In this document: piece after piece, positions 1 through 9,261 of the stretch
How the letters are laid out: each line of letters starts with the position of its first letter
How positions within the stretch are numbered: the stretch's first letter is position 1
Source: CBDHFQ01 sp965262565
GTDB lineage: Bacteria; Bacteroidota; Bacteroidia; J057
DNA: 32,292 nt
Direction: 5' to 3'
Assembly: GCA_965262565.1 (NCBI GenBank)
Contig: CBDHFQ010000016.1
Coordinates: 1-32,292 of the forward strand
Translations under genes and position numbers: made by a program
The notes under the pieces: model-generated
Told to the model about the DNA's origin: nothing
What the model saw: only the letters and a program-made list of their open reading frames with translations
Databases searched by the model: none

Positions 1-17
1 ATATTCATCGATCTATC

Positions 18-923
18 CTAGAGTATGGGTGAAGAAAGTAATCCGAAAAAGTGGCTCATCCAGAAGGAAGCATGAAAATGGGTATCAAAAGCATAAGTAC
101 CTGTACAACCTCCTTCTTTTGGGCCTGTTCCTGGGTGAACAGACAATCCATGGCCTAATTCACTAATGGTATATACTACAATGGCAGGATCTTCTTGCGT
201 ACCCATATAACTGGTACGCGTAACTTTTGGATTGTTGTCAAAAGCTACATCAATTTGAGGATACATTTTTTCTATTTTATGGAGCTCTCCCCATTGTTCT
301 ACTAATTCTCTCACATTTTTCAAACTGACTATTTTATCCTTTTCTCCATGAAAAATGACCAATTTTGGATATTCTCCCAAATAAGATGGATTTTCTTCTC
401 TCACCAGATGAGCCCATTGATCTTTACTTTTATGAATTTCTCCTCTCATTGCCTGACGGGCCGTTCTTTCATTTAATCCGGCTTTATAGGGAAGTCCGGC
501 ATGTATCCCTCCCGCCTGAAATAATTCCGGATAGGCCGCTAACATTGCCACTGTCATACATGCACCTGCAGAAATACCACTTACGAACATGCGATTATGA
601 TCTAACCCATATGTCTCCTTTACATAATCGGTCATTGCTTTGATAGACATTGTCTCTCCTTTATCCCTCGCAATATGCTCTGGCCTAAACCAATTAAAAC
701 ACCTATTCGGATTATTTTCGGTTCGTTGCTCTGGATATAGCACGATAAATCCATGTTTATCTGCCAATTGATTCCATCCTGACTCCTTTGCATGAATATG
801 AGCATTTTGTGTACATCCATGCATAGCTATTACTAAAGAATGTGCATTCATTGGTTCGGGAGGCAAATGAAGTAACATGCGTAATTCACCTGGATTAGGA
901 TAAAAATCTCTCACTTCCAACAT
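18..923 (-). CDS. PHB-depolymerase-type (LpqC/esterase family) alpha/beta hydrolase
   Basis: A 301-residue serine hydrolase of the polyhydroxybutyrate depolymerase / feruloyl-esterase-like family. The oxyanion-region motif HGCTQN is at about residues 35-40. The nucleophile elbow GISAG has Ser118, and the likely acid is Asp196 in HGEKD. His258 in LGHG completes the triad. No signal peptide is visible, so it should act in the cytoplasm, unlike secreted depolymerases. It starts 22 bp after the stop of the TPR-like gene on the same strand, so the two are probably co-transcribed. The family hydrolyses ester bonds in short-chain polyesters or aryl esters, and the substrate cannot be told from the sequence. 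A PhaB-like reductase lies two genes upstream, but no PHA synthase is present. Confidence 0.85.
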   Translation of the reverse strand: MLEVRDFYPNPGELRMLLHLPPEPMNAHSLVIAMHGCTQNAHIHAKESGWNQLADKHGFIVLYPEQRTENNPNRCFNWFRPEHIARDKGETMSIKAMTDYVKETYGLDHNRMFVSGISAGACMTVAMLAAYPELFQAGGIHAGLPYKAGLNERTARQAMRGEIHKSKDQWAHLVREENPSYLGEYPKLVIFHGEKDKIVSLKNVRELVEQWGELHKIEKMYPQIDVAFDNNPKVTRTSYMGTQEDPAIVVYTISELGHGLSVHPGTGPKEGGCTGTYAFDTHFHASFWMSHFFGLLSSPIL

Positions 924-945
924 GATTATTCTCCTTAAATAGTGT

Positions 946-2382
946 TCATGTAATCAGCATATCCGATGGATCTTTCATTGAAAGTGTTCTGACGATTTCA
1001 GGCACATGGGGCTTCAGATCCTGAAGCAAATTGGACCAAATTCGTCGAACGTGTTCATCATGATTAATAAATTTACTTACTGCCCATAATTCATTCATTA
1101 ACTTATCTCTCGCTATCCTGGCTTCTTTGTACTTTGATACTGACTGATAACTCGCTATCGCCGGAATACCATGTCCCTGTTCGAGTAATTTCCGCTCTTT
1201 TAACACTAGGCCATATTGTTTAATCTGCTGAAGCAATATACTGTATTTTTCCTGCATCAGTAATGACTGTAAATAAGCCAGGAAGAACATATGCCACCGC
1301 TGAGCAAATATGTGTTCTTTATATCCTCGCAGAAATGACTCAGCATACTTTTGCCCCTCTTCAGCTCTGTCAGTTTGATTCAACCCTCTCACATATAAAG
1401 CAGCAAAGTTTACTCTCTCATGAAAGTTATCCGTATGCTTTAATTCTTTTAAGGATTGTTGCATTAGTTGGATCGCTTCCTCATATTTTTCTTGTCTAAG
1501 TAAAATGCCGGCTAAGCGATTGAGATAGTGAAGAAAATCGGCATTTCTTTCCCTAATAGATAAATACCCATAAAAGGTAGCACGGTCAAGATCTCCTAAT
1601 TTAGAGTGAACCATGACCCTATTAGCATAATAATTCTGGAGTATTCTACGCGAATAAAACCACCCTTCCTGCATCAATTGATCCAGAAGGTCATATATTT
1701 TCACTAATTTGTGAAAGTCTCGATAATTGTAGTAAAGAAAGGTAATTCTGACCAATGCAAAATACCGATTTAGTCCATCCAGGGCGGGATCTAAAAAAGT
1801 ATCCATCAGCCATTGTTCCCAATGTCTGGAATCGACATTTCTGTTGGTATATTGATTGGTAATATCTATCGTAGCTTCATGCAATTGGGAAAAAATACGT
1901 TTCCCATTGTCATAAACCGTTTTATAACGAGAAACGAAATCGTGCACTTCTGCATACTCCCCTTTTCGCATTCTGATGAGTAAATATTGTCGAAATTGCT
2001 CAGCTAATTCGTACAACTTCAGGAAATAGTAATCCGATTGCTTAGCATGGCGAAGAGTATTCAGTAAATGGCGTTCCTGCTCGGGTCGAATGACATCCAT
2101 CATAATCTTCCGCTCCATCTCTACAATCCAGTTAAATTGCTGATCGACGTCAATCTGCTTCAATTTATGAAGTATCCATCGCTTTAATTTTGAATACTTT
2201 CTTTTATCAATGTTTTCATTATACTCTCTAAACTGAAGCGGCTGGCATACATTCCACTTAATTTGTTCCAAAATAGTCACCTTATCCTGATCCTGAAACT
2301 TGTGATTTCGTTCCAGATAGAATAACTCATGTGGTAATAAACTGGACGTAAAATCTGTAAATGTCTTCAGTTTTTCTCTCAT
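946..2382 (-). CDS. TPR-like helical repeat protein, unknown function
   Basis: A 478-residue protein that I do not recognise as a named family. It is almost wholly alpha-helical by composition, rich in Leu, Lys, Arg, Gln and Tyr, with no signal peptide or membrane segment. Residues about 280-320 contain a TPR-like unit (LNRLAGILLRQEKYEEAIQL). The repeating aromatic-rich helices before and after it suggest a degenerate TPR superhelix, so a protein-protein interaction role is an inference. It probably shares a transcript with the esterase downstream (22-bp gap). The gene is complete and shows no frame break. An 18-bp perfect palindrome lies 113 bp upstream of its start. Confidence 0.7.
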   Translation of the reverse strand: MREKLKTFTDFTSSLLPHELFYLERNHKFQDQDKVTILEQIKWNVCQPLQFREYNENIDKRKYSKLKRWILHKLKQIDVDQQFNWIVEMERKIMMDVIRPEQERHLLNTLRHAKQSDYYFLKLYELAEQFRQYLLIRMRKGEYAEVHDFVSRYKTVYDNGKRIFSQLHEATIDITNQYTNRNVDSRHWEQWLMDTFLDPALDGLNRYFALVRITFLYYNYRDFHKLVKIYDLLDQLMQEGWFYSRRILQNYYANRVMVHSKLGDLDRATFYGYLSIRERNADFLHYLNRLAGILLRQEKYEEAIQLMQQSLKELKHTDNFHERVNFAALYVRGLNQTDRAEEGQKYAESFLRGYKEHIFAQRWHMFFLAYLQSLLMQEKYSILLQQIKQYGLVLKERKLLEQGHGIPAIASYQSVSKYKEARIARDKLMNELWAVSKFINHDEHVRRIWSNLLQDLKPHVPEIVRTLSMKDPSDMLIT

Positions 2383-2494
2383 ATGTGTTATGACCAGATT
2401 ACTAAAGTTATCATTAATACAATAAGAGAAAAACCGGAAGATAGCTGAACAGAAAGAATGATTCTGAACAGCTACCTGACTTTTTTCTTTGTCA

Positions 2495-2512
2495 CATCTT
2501 ATGCATAAGATG
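2495..2512. promoter_or_regulatory. 18-bp perfect palindrome upstream of the TPR-like gene
   Basis: CATCTTATGCATAAGATG equals its own reverse complement. It lies between the reductase gene and the TPR-like gene, both on the minus strand. There is no loop and no following T-run, so it looks more like a dimeric protein-binding site than a terminator. Its binding partner is unknown. Confidence 0.4.
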
Positions 2513-2520
2513 GTTACCGG

Positions 2521-2547
2521 AAAATCCGCTCGTAAGCCAGTAGCGGA
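2521..2547 (-). terminator. Possible terminator of the SDR gene
   Basis: On the minus strand the arms TCCGCT and AGCGGA enclose an 11-base loop and are followed directly by TTTT. It lies about 65 bp past the reductase stop. The 6-bp stem is short, so this is a moderate call. Confidence 0.45.
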
Positions 2548-2612
2548 CCATGTGTAGATTAGTTAGCTAAAGAAAAATTTAAGCGGTGTAGGCGAAATTT
2601 ACCTTTCTTAAA

Positions 2613-3356
2613 TTAGATGGTTACTCCTCCGTCCACACTTAATACTGTCCCATTAATAAATGCCGCCTCATCAGATGCCAGGAACAAATAAGCATTAGCT
2701 ATATCCTGCGGGCATCCCATTTCTCCCAGAGGAGTTTTATCTTTAATCATATTGATAATCTTTTCAGGTATGGTTTTCACCATTTCAGTGGCGATAAATC
2801 CAGGAGCTACAGCATTAACCCTCACGCCTTTTCTACCTAATTCGCGCGCCCAAACCTTGGTCATACCTATAACGCCAGCTTTAGTAGCGACATAATTAGT
2901 TTGCCCAAAATTCCCATATAACCCTACGACAGAAGAAGCATTGAGAATTCTTCCTTCTCTCTGATCTACCATATAAGGAGCTACCGCTTGGGTACAGTTG
3001 AAAACTCCAGTTAAATTGACTGAAATAACCTTGTCCCACTGGTCTGCTGACATTTTCATCAGAGAGGAATCTTTAGTGATTCCAGCATTATTTACCAGAA
3101 TGTCTATTCTCCCATGCTTTTTATGAGTTTCTTCAGCGGCGGCTTTAGTAGCTTCGTGCTGGGTGGTATCTACTAGCAAAAAATCAGCTATGTACCCCTG
3201 ATTTTTAATAGAATTTACGGCGGATTTTGCCTTTTCTTCCTGAATATCCCAAATCACTACAACAGCGCCCTCTCTGGCAAAGGTCATAGCAGTGCTGAAT
3301 CCTATTCCTTGAGCACCACCTGTAACAATAGCTACTTTATCTTGTAATCTTTTCAT
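2613..3356 (-). CDS. SDR-family 3-oxoacyl-ACP / acetoacetyl-CoA reductase (FabG/PhaB-like)
   Basis: A classical short-chain dehydrogenase/reductase of 247 residues. The cofactor loop TGGAQGIG is at residues 12-19 and NNAG at 89-92. The catalytic Ser142, Tyr155 and Lys159 are all present, with Tyr and Lys in YVATK. The C-terminus ends in the usual VDGGVTI type of strand. The start is the ATG at 3356, because GGGGGAA sits just upstream of it. The frame also opens at a TTG 15 bases earlier, but that TTG overlaps this ribosome-binding site. The family reduces beta-ketoacyl thioesters with NAD(P)H, and sequence alone does not separate FabG from PhaB. The gene is separated by 230 bp from the next gene on its strand. 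Confidence 0.88.
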   Translation of the reverse strand: MKRLQDKVAIVTGGAQGIGFSTAMTFAREGAVVVIWDIQEEKAKSAVNSIKNQGYIADFLLVDTTQHEATKAAAEETHKKHGRIDILVNNAGITKDSSLMKMSADQWDKVISVNLTGVFNCTQAVAPYMVDQREGRILNASSVVGLYGNFGQTNYVATKAGVIGMTKVWARELGRKGVRVNAVAPGFIATEMVKTIPEKIINMIKDKTPLGEMGCPQDIANAYLFLASDEAAFINGTVLSVDGGVTI

Positions 3357-3725
3357 ATTTAGTTCCCCCAATTTTATATCATTATATTACGGAAGTACAC
3401 TAAAAAAATATGCCTGGAGAACATAATAATGGGGGTTGACGATTAGAATTAAATAATGAATAAAATATTATAAATCACTTATAATCAAAAAGTTAATTAA
3501 TATATATCAAGGGTTGACTCTATGATCTTACCAAATAGCCTTATTTCTTACCAAAATTCAGATATTTCCACAAATAAATATTACCAGTTTCCTATAAATT
3601 ATTATAAATCTACTAAATTTTATCCTCTATCATTTGCCAGTCTTCAATCATATTTGCTTATTTCTATCAAAGTGACGATTCACTTACTGATAGACCTATC
3701 ATCCAGTAGCTTATTAATTCCTTAA
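3357..3725. other. Intergenic region, AT-rich
   Basis: About 370 bases between the reductase start and the DUF1501 stop. It must contain the reductase promoter on the minus strand. I find no perfect TAnnTTTG box. A 67-codon plus-strand frame at 3522-3725 has low-complexity Ser/Ile/Tyr composition and no recognisable motif, so I do not call it a gene. Confidence 0.5.
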
Positions 3726-4967
3726 TTATGAAATAAAAGTTAATGGTTCGAAGGTTCCTTCCAACACACTAGATGAAGAAACTCCCAACCATTTGTCCAG
3801 TATAGTAGCATATATCCTTCTGAAGTCTAAATTGAATTTCAAATCCCCTTCATCCAGATCTAATAAATTTGGTCCTTCATTCAATATTCCGGCCTTGCCT
3901 AATTGTCCCCCTACAACGAACACATTATTTGCCGTTCCATGATCCGTTCCTTTACTTGCATTCTGGGCCACTCTCCTACCGAACTCTGAAAAGGTCAGAA
4001 TTAAGGTATCATCTAACTTATCATGCTCTTTCAAATCCTTTACAAAAGCGTTCAAGGCATTAGCATATTTTTTCAACAGATTTCCATGCATCCATTTTTG
4101 GCTTACGTGAGTATCAAATCCGGACATGGACACATAATACACCTGTGTATCACTTTCAGAAATGATCAGCTCAGCAATTGTCTTTAGTTTAGCAGCAATA
4201 TCAGTCCAGGGATATGCAGCTTTAGAAGGAGTCAACTTGCTCTGCTCATAAACATATTCGGCGGATTGGGTAGAAGCAGCCAAAGTTTTGTGTAGATAAG
4301 CTACTTGGGGATGTTCATCCGCTTTCGTTACAGCTTGTTTTGCAATAGCATGAAAAAACGGATCATGCGTATGCTTGTAAAAAGCCTCAGGATCTTTTAT
4401 TGCCAAACCTTTCGCCTCTTCTCCCTTCATCGCTAGACTCAGTATATCATCTATTTCCACTGCTAATAAAGGTTTGTCTCCGACTTGTTGGCACTTAGCA
4501 TCTAACCAACGCCCAATCCAACCTGTCGTTTTGTACTCATTCGACCCACTTCCCGTTTGCCAAATATCCATCGACCTAAAATGAGATCTGTTGGGATTAG
4601 GATATCCCACATTATTTAGCACCGCCAGTTCCCCCTGATCATACAGTTCAGCCAATCCTTTCAAATTAGGATGAAACCCCAATTCGTCTGTGAGGGAAAT
4701 GACATCACTACTTTTAATGGCTAAAGAAGGTCTGGCCTCATAATATGCATCATGCCGATAGGGAACTACGGTATTCAATCCATCATTCCCACCAGACAAT
4801 TGAATCACGACCAGGGTTCTTCCATGAGTCGTTTGCTTTCTACCTATTGTTGGCGTTCCCTTCAAAAATTGGGGAATATAAGCAGAGGCAGAAAGGAGTG
4901 CTGAAGCTTTTAGCGAGCTTTGCAGAAATTTTCTCCTGCTGATAGAAAAATTATATGACTTTTTCAT
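3726..4967 (-). CDS. DUF1501 family protein, Tat-exported
   Basis: A 413-residue DUF1501 protein. The N-terminus carries a twin-arginine signal, SRRKFLQ with Arg11 and Arg12, followed by a hydrophobic Ala/Ser/Leu stretch, so it is exported folded. The family belongs to the alkaline-phosphatase/sulfatase fold and keeps signatures seen here: VVIQLSGGNDGLNTVVPY near residue 55, FSEFGRRV, and GTDHGTANNVFVVGG. The biochemical role of the family is not established. Its ATG follows the DUF1800 stop by one base, so the two are surely translated from one message, as in many Bacteroidota and Planctomycetes. Confidence 0.9.
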   Translation of the reverse strand: MKKSYNFSISRRKFLQSSLKASALLSASAYIPQFLKGTPTIGRKQTTHGRTLVVIQLSGGNDGLNTVVPYRHDAYYEARPSLAIKSSDVISLTDELGFHPNLKGLAELYDQGELAVLNNVGYPNPNRSHFRSMDIWQTGSGSNEYKTTGWIGRWLDAKCQQVGDKPLLAVEIDDILSLAMKGEEAKGLAIKDPEAFYKHTHDPFFHAIAKQAVTKADEHPQVAYLHKTLAASTQSAEYVYEQSKLTPSKAAYPWTDIAAKLKTIAELIISESDTQVYYVSMSGFDTHVSQKWMHGNLLKKYANALNAFVKDLKEHDKLDDTLILTFSEFGRRVAQNASKGTDHGTANNVFVVGGQLGKAGILNEGPNLLDLDEGDLKFNLDFRRIYATILDKWLGVSSSSVLEGTFEPLTFIS

Positions 4968-4968
4968 G

Positions 4969-6387
4969 TTAAGCTAATTGAAATTCTGGTAATGCAAGCG
5001 TATGAAGAACAAAACTTTTGATGTAGGCCTCCCGGGAACTATCATCTGCAAAGTGTTTAAGAAGTTCCAGATCAATATTTGAGGTATCTGCCTGGATAAA
5101 GGCTTCCAATAAAGCAGAAGGAAGCGATTCGTCAGATACATTCGAAAAAGATGAGTTGATAGCTTGCCAGTTGACTTTCGGCTTCAACCATTTTGGAATT
5201 TTCTTCTGTGGATTCTGTTCAGCCATTTTCTCGTATTCTGGTGCCAGGTCAATATCCATTTCCCGCTCTCCCAATAGATAAAAAGGGAGTTTCATTCTGA
5301 ACAATAGAGAAGAACTGTCTATCCATTGTTTTCCTGTTGGCCAACCTGCGACATTGGGCGGAAAAAACAAGACTTGATCTAGTGCTTTTTGACTGTCCAA
5401 TAGCAACTTCCTGTTTCTAAACTCCAATTGAAAGGTTCGAATGTATTCTGCCAGCAATACAACAGGAGGCTTGATAAGACATCCTATATTTTCTGCTTCA
5501 TAAAACCAATCGGCTGTCAGAATTTGTTTAAGCAATAAAGCAACATCATAATCGGACCGGAAAAAATGTTCGGCCAGTGCTTTCACTCTATCTTGCGGGA
5601 CCTGCTCATTGACCAAAAAGGTATATATCTTTCTCACTATATTCTCAGCAGTAGCGGGATTCTCCAGCAACATATCTATCACCTCTTCTCCGCTAAATTT
5701 TCCCCTTTTTCCAAATATATCCTTCTCTCCTTCATCATAGTCCTCTCTATTGAAATCAAATTCGCCACGCATATTCACTTGCCAACCTGTAAATGCTCTC
5801 GCTGCATGTTTAATATCCTGTTCAGTGTATTTTCCTTCACTCAAGGTAAAAAGTTCCATCACTTCCCGGGCAAAATTCTCATTAGGCGCATTCTTTTTAT
5901 TCTGATGATTATTCAAATACAGTAACATTGCGGGATCTTTAGCTATGGAGTGCAATAAATCACCAAACTTACCCAAAGCATGTTGGCGAATCACATTGTG
6001 CTGAGATTGCATGAGATAGGCGATAGGAGTACTGGTAGCAAAATGATCATGCCAAAAATAGGTCATTTTATCGACTAAAGGATGATGCGTTTTTCCCATC
6101 TGTACCAACCAATCGAGATTAAGTTTTTCTAGTTGACCTCGGGACTTCAAAATCAACACGCCCAGTTTAATTCCGGATATATCTTTATCAGCATGTTTTA
6201 CGGGATTTTTCAAGGTATTCAGTGGTTCTGAGGCGGATGTTTCAATGAGGGCATCCACACAAGCACTGATAGATTGTTGGGACAGGGACCTAACTACTTC
6301 AGGAGCGGCTCCAAACCCGGTCCTATGAAGGAGATGTCGAATTTTTTGAGTGTGAGTTATCATAACTACATATTGAATGTTCCTCAT
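4969..6387 (-). CDS. DUF1800 family protein
   Basis: A 472-residue DUF1800 protein, the usual partner of DUF1501. Signatures are RHLLHRTGFG near the N-terminus, FWHDHFATS, the acidic segment NFAREVMELFTLSEG, then HAARAFTGW, and near the C-terminus FPPNVAGWPTGKQWIDSS. No signal peptide is visible. The ATG at residue 9 (position 6363) would put the start just before HTQKIRHLL, where most family members begin. Neither start has a good Shine-Dalgarno, so the longer form is given. The function of the family is unknown. Its strict pairing with an exported DUF1501 partner suggests a joint envelope or surface role, which is inference. Confidence 0.9.
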   Translation of the reverse strand: MRNIQYVVMITHTQKIRHLLHRTGFGAAPEVVRSLSQQSISACVDALIETSASEPLNTLKNPVKHADKDISGIKLGVLILKSRGQLEKLNLDWLVQMGKTHHPLVDKMTYFWHDHFATSTPIAYLMQSQHNVIRQHALGKFGDLLHSIAKDPAMLLYLNNHQNKKNAPNENFAREVMELFTLSEGKYTEQDIKHAARAFTGWQVNMRGEFDFNREDYDEGEKDIFGKRGKFSGEEVIDMLLENPATAENIVRKIYTFLVNEQVPQDRVKALAEHFFRSDYDVALLLKQILTADWFYEAENIGCLIKPPVVLLAEYIRTFQLEFRNRKLLLDSQKALDQVLFFPPNVAGWPTGKQWIDSSSLLFRMKLPFYLLGEREMDIDLAPEYEKMAEQNPQKKIPKWLKPKVNWQAINSSFSNVSDESLPSALLEAFIQADTSNIDLELLKHFADDSSREAYIKSFVLHTLALPEFQLA

Positions 6388-6773
6388 CGAAACAATTCAA
6401 ATTATATGCCTGACATCATGCACATGAACTATTCTGGGGATATTGGTTGTCAAGCGTGTATCATTGATAGCTAAATCGTATTCCTTAGATTAGTAGCTGT
6501 GGAGATATAAACATTCACAGAAGTGTTCACATGACTGGTCCCTTGATTCGTTAATATTCTTTGTAATCCGTCAGCATTTTTAGGGGAGCATTTATAGTGA
6601 TCCGCATTTATTCTTACTTTTTATAGGAATCCTTTCTTCCTTTCATCTGATTAATATAAATGGATAAAATCTGTGGAATGAACCTTTCAACGGTAAGGAA
6701 ATTTAGTATATTCGCCATGTGTAGGATTCTATTGCCAATATCAATTTAATATTTATCAGTTTCAGTTTATCAT
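6388..6773. other. Divergent promoter region, DUF1800 / DUF4301
   Basis: 386 bases between two divergently oriented genes, so both promoters must lie here. The best plus-strand -7 candidate is TATATTCG at 6707-6714, one base off TAnnTTTG, about 60 bases before the DUF4301 start. I see no RNA structure or repeat. Confidence 0.4.
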
Positions 6774-8324
6774 ATGTTAACCCCACAGGATCTACGTCAA
6801 ATCGAACATAGAGGCAGTTCCCTTGCCACTGTTGAACATCAATTAAAAAATTTCAAAGAGGGTTTTCCTCATTTAGAAATCACTCAAGCAGCCACGATAG
6901 GAGACGGCATCGTTCGTTTGTCTGAGGAAGGTATTCGCCATTACATAGAATCTTATGACGATCAGGTTAAACAAGTAACTCCCTTAAAATTCGTACCTGC
7001 TTCTGGAGCAGCAAGCCGTATGTTCAAACAACTTTTTGCTTTTTTGAACAGCTTCCAGGGAACTGCCGCAGAGATGAAGGATTTCAATGAGAATCAGGGC
7101 CCCAAATCGATGTATACTTTTTTTAAGCGATTAAAAGATTTCGCTTTTTATCAAGACCTTAAAAGTGCGATGGCACCTGAAGTGTTGCCTGAAGAAGCGT
7201 TGGACCGTCAGCAGTATGGCACTATCCTGGAATATATCCTTACTGATAAAGGCTTGAACTATGGTTTCCTCCCTAAAGGCTTACTTAAATTTCATAAATA
7301 TCCCTTCAATACTCGTACGCCTGTTGAAGAGCATTTAGTAGAAGGGGCAAATTATTCCAAGGATAAAGATCATATTGTCCGTATTCATTTTACGGTATCT
7401 CCTGAACATAAAACTCACTTTGAGGCACTTCTCGCTCAAATGGCCCCACATTATGAACAAACTTATGGAGTAACCTTCGATATTTCTTTTTCTGAACAGA
7501 AACCTTCTACAGATACGATTGCGGTAGATCTTAATAATGATCCCTTTAGGGAAGAAGATGGATCTATTCTGTTTCGACCAGGAGGTCATGGTGCCTTAAT
7601 TGAGAATTTGAATGATATAGATGCAGATATCATCTTTATCAAGAATATAGACAATGTCGTTCCAGATACGCTTAAAACGGAGACCTATAACTACAAAAAG
7701 GCCCTGGGAGGATTATTACTATACTACCAAGCCAAAATATTTTCCTTTTTAAAGCAACTGGATGATTTACAACAACCCGATCTTGCCTTTTTGGAGGGTA
7801 TTCGTCAATTTCTGAAAAAGGAACTTTGCGTGATTCCTCCCGATAGCTACGATTCATGGGAGGTAGCAGATAAAATTCAATTCTTTAGGAATAAACTCAA
7901 TCGTCCGATTCGCGTTTGTGGGATGGTGAAGAATGAAGGAGAGCCAGGTGGTGGTCCTTTCTGGACGAAAAATGCTGATGGTTCTATATCACTACAAATT
8001 GTAGAATCTGCGCAGATTGATACAAATAATCAAAAACAACAAGCCATTGTTCAGCGAGCGAGTCATTTTAATCCCGTTGATCTGGTATGTGCGACCAAAG
8101 ATTATCAAGGGAATTCCTTTAATCTCTTAGATTATAGAGATCCTCGGACGGGATTTATCGCCAATAAATCTAAAAATGGGAGAGAGCTCAAAGCTCAGGA
8201 ACTCCCTGGATTATGGAATGGCGCTATGGCTAATTGGAACACCATTTTTGTAGAGGTTCCCATTATCACGTTTAATCCGGTGAAGACAGTGTTTGATTTA
8301 TTGAGAGAGGAACATCAGACCTAA
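6774..8324 (+). CDS. DUF4301 family protein
   Basis: A 516-residue protein that I recognise as DUF4301, a family largely confined to Bacteroidota. Family-typical segments are KFVPASGAASRMFKQL near residue 80, LPKGLLKFHKYP near residue 165, FRPGGHGALIENLN near residue 270, and CGMVKNEGEPGGGPFW near residue 385. The Gly-rich and Arg-containing stretches resemble nucleotide-sugar pyrophosphorylase loops. Its activity has not been established, so I leave it unnamed. No signal peptide or membrane segment is present. It is a single gene followed by a strong hairpin terminator. Confidence 0.88.
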   Translation: MLTPQDLRQIEHRGSSLATVEHQLKNFKEGFPHLEITQAATIGDGIVRLSEEGIRHYIESYDDQVKQVTPLKFVPASGAASRMFKQLFAFLNSFQGTAAEMKDFNENQGPKSMYTFFKRLKDFAFYQDLKSAMAPEVLPEEALDRQQYGTILEYILTDKGLNYGFLPKGLLKFHKYPFNTRTPVEEHLVEGANYSKDKDHIVRIHFTVSPEHKTHFEALLAQMAPHYEQTYGVTFDISFSEQKPSTDTIAVDLNNDPFREEDGSILFRPGGHGALIENLNDIDADIIFIKNIDNVVPDTLKTETYNYKKALGGLLLYYQAKIFSFLKQLDDLQQPDLAFLEGIRQFLKKELCVIPPDSYDSWEVADKIQFFRNKLNRPIRVCGMVKNEGEPGGGPFWTKNADGSISLQIVESAQIDTNNQKQQAIVQRASHFNPVDLVCATKDYQGNSFNLLDYRDPRTGFIANKSKNGRELKAQELPGLWNGAMANWNTIFVEVPIITFNPVKTVFDLLREEHQT

Positions 8325-8356
8325 GAAATAGGTGATTAATATCTGATTGGAAATAC

Positions 8357-8389
8357 AAAGGACGTCTATTATGCAGTAGATGTCCTTTT
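8357..8389 (+). terminator. Rho-independent terminator of the DUF4301 gene
   Basis: A 12-bp stem is formed by AAAGGACGTCTA and TAGATGTCCTTT, with a single G-T pair, closing an 8-base loop and running into TTTT. It starts 33 bp after the stop codon. Confidence 0.8.
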
Positions 8390-8561
8390 ATGTTTTGTCG
8401 TCTTACCCATTGGCACCATAAAATTAATTACCTCCAACCCAAAAGATCGTTCATTCATGGCCTTTTACCTTTAAAGAAATTATATGCACTTGGGTTCCGA
8501 ATACGATAATGACGACCCAACTGACCATTTATTTGGAGAAGCTTATCTAAGGTAACTTAGG

Positions 8562-9170
8562 CTAAGGATTATAAGCGATATCTTTTACAGGAATTTCCAC
8601 CTTGTGATAGATACTTTCCAGCTTCATCTTTACCCCTACTCCTTTCAACACAATTACATCTGAGTTCTGCTTATACAATTTATATAGCCAGATATCTTCT
8701 GGCTGTCTAAAAAATACTTCTATCTGTTTCTGATACTGATCTACCATCATATAATACTGAACTGAAGAAATAGCCTGATAATCATGAAATTTTTCTCCTC
8801 TATCCCTTCCTGCAGTAGATGTAGACAACACTTCACAAATTAGAACGGGATTCGTAATGGTATCATTTCTATTTCCTGCCAGATCAACCGCACCACAGAC
8901 CAGCATTAGATCGGGATAGTAAAATTTTTCCCCTTCTCTAATGGATAGCTTTACATCACTCATCAACAATTCACAAGCAGTATCTTTTAGCTGTGGCAGT
9001 AATTCTCCGACTATATTTCTGCTAATACGCGCATGATTTAAGGAAGCTCCAGCCATTTTTATCATCCTACCAGCATAATATTCAGATCTTTCTGGGGCGA
9101 CCTCTTCTAAAGTTAAGTATCTTGCAGGGGATACAAATTCATATGGCGTAACATTTTTTTTATCGCTCAT
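8562..9170 (-). CDS. Uma2-family protein (PD-(D/E)XK nuclease fold)
   Basis: A Uma2/DUF820 protein with the restriction-endonuclease-like core. The catalytic motif is visible as YYPDLMLV (Asp) followed by NPVLICEVLS (Glu), and GRDRGEKFHDY follows, as in the family. I take the ATG at 9170 (MSDKKNVTPYEF), giving 202 residues, close to the family length. The frame opens upstream at 9230, but that would leave only 31 bp for two divergent promoters. Uma2 proteins are very abundant in cyanobacteria and some Bacteroidota, and their physiological role is unknown. The gene stands alone next to mnmE, with no partner that would make it a defence system. Confidence 0.82.
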   Translation of the reverse strand: MSDKKNVTPYEFVSPARYLTLEEVAPERSEYYAGRMIKMAGASLNHARISRNIVGELLPQLKDTACELLMSDVKLSIREGEKFYYPDLMLVCGAVDLAGNRNDTITNPVLICEVLSTSTAGRDRGEKFHDYQAISSVQYYMMVDQYQKQIEVFFRQPEDIWLYKLYKQNSDVIVLKGVGVKMKLESIYHKVEIPVKDIAYNP

Positions 9171-9261
9171 AATATTATGTGCTTTCAAATTATTCGTATT
9201 AAAATTACTATTACCCATTGCATTATACAAAGATTTACTAAAAAAATTATTTTATTTATAG

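Noticed and set aside
18..3356. Polyhydroxyalkanoate storage cluster
   Set aside because: A depolymerase-like esterase and a PhaB-like reductase are present, but there is no synthase, phasin or ketothiolase, and an unrelated gene lies between.
3522..3725. 67-codon plus-strand frame before the DUF1501 stop
   Set aside because: Low-complexity Ser/Ile/Tyr composition in AT-rich DNA, no ribosome site and no motif.
5566..5925. 119-codon frame antisense to DUF1800
   Set aside because: Lies wholly inside a well-supported gene on the other strand and has no family features.
8401..8560. Small frames around the DUF4301 terminator
   Set aside because: At most about 29 codons; the minus-strand one runs through the terminator hairpin.
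8562..9230. Uma2 protein as part of a defence or toxin system
   Set aside because: No methyltransferase, antitoxin or other defence partner nearby; Uma2 genes are commonly solitary.
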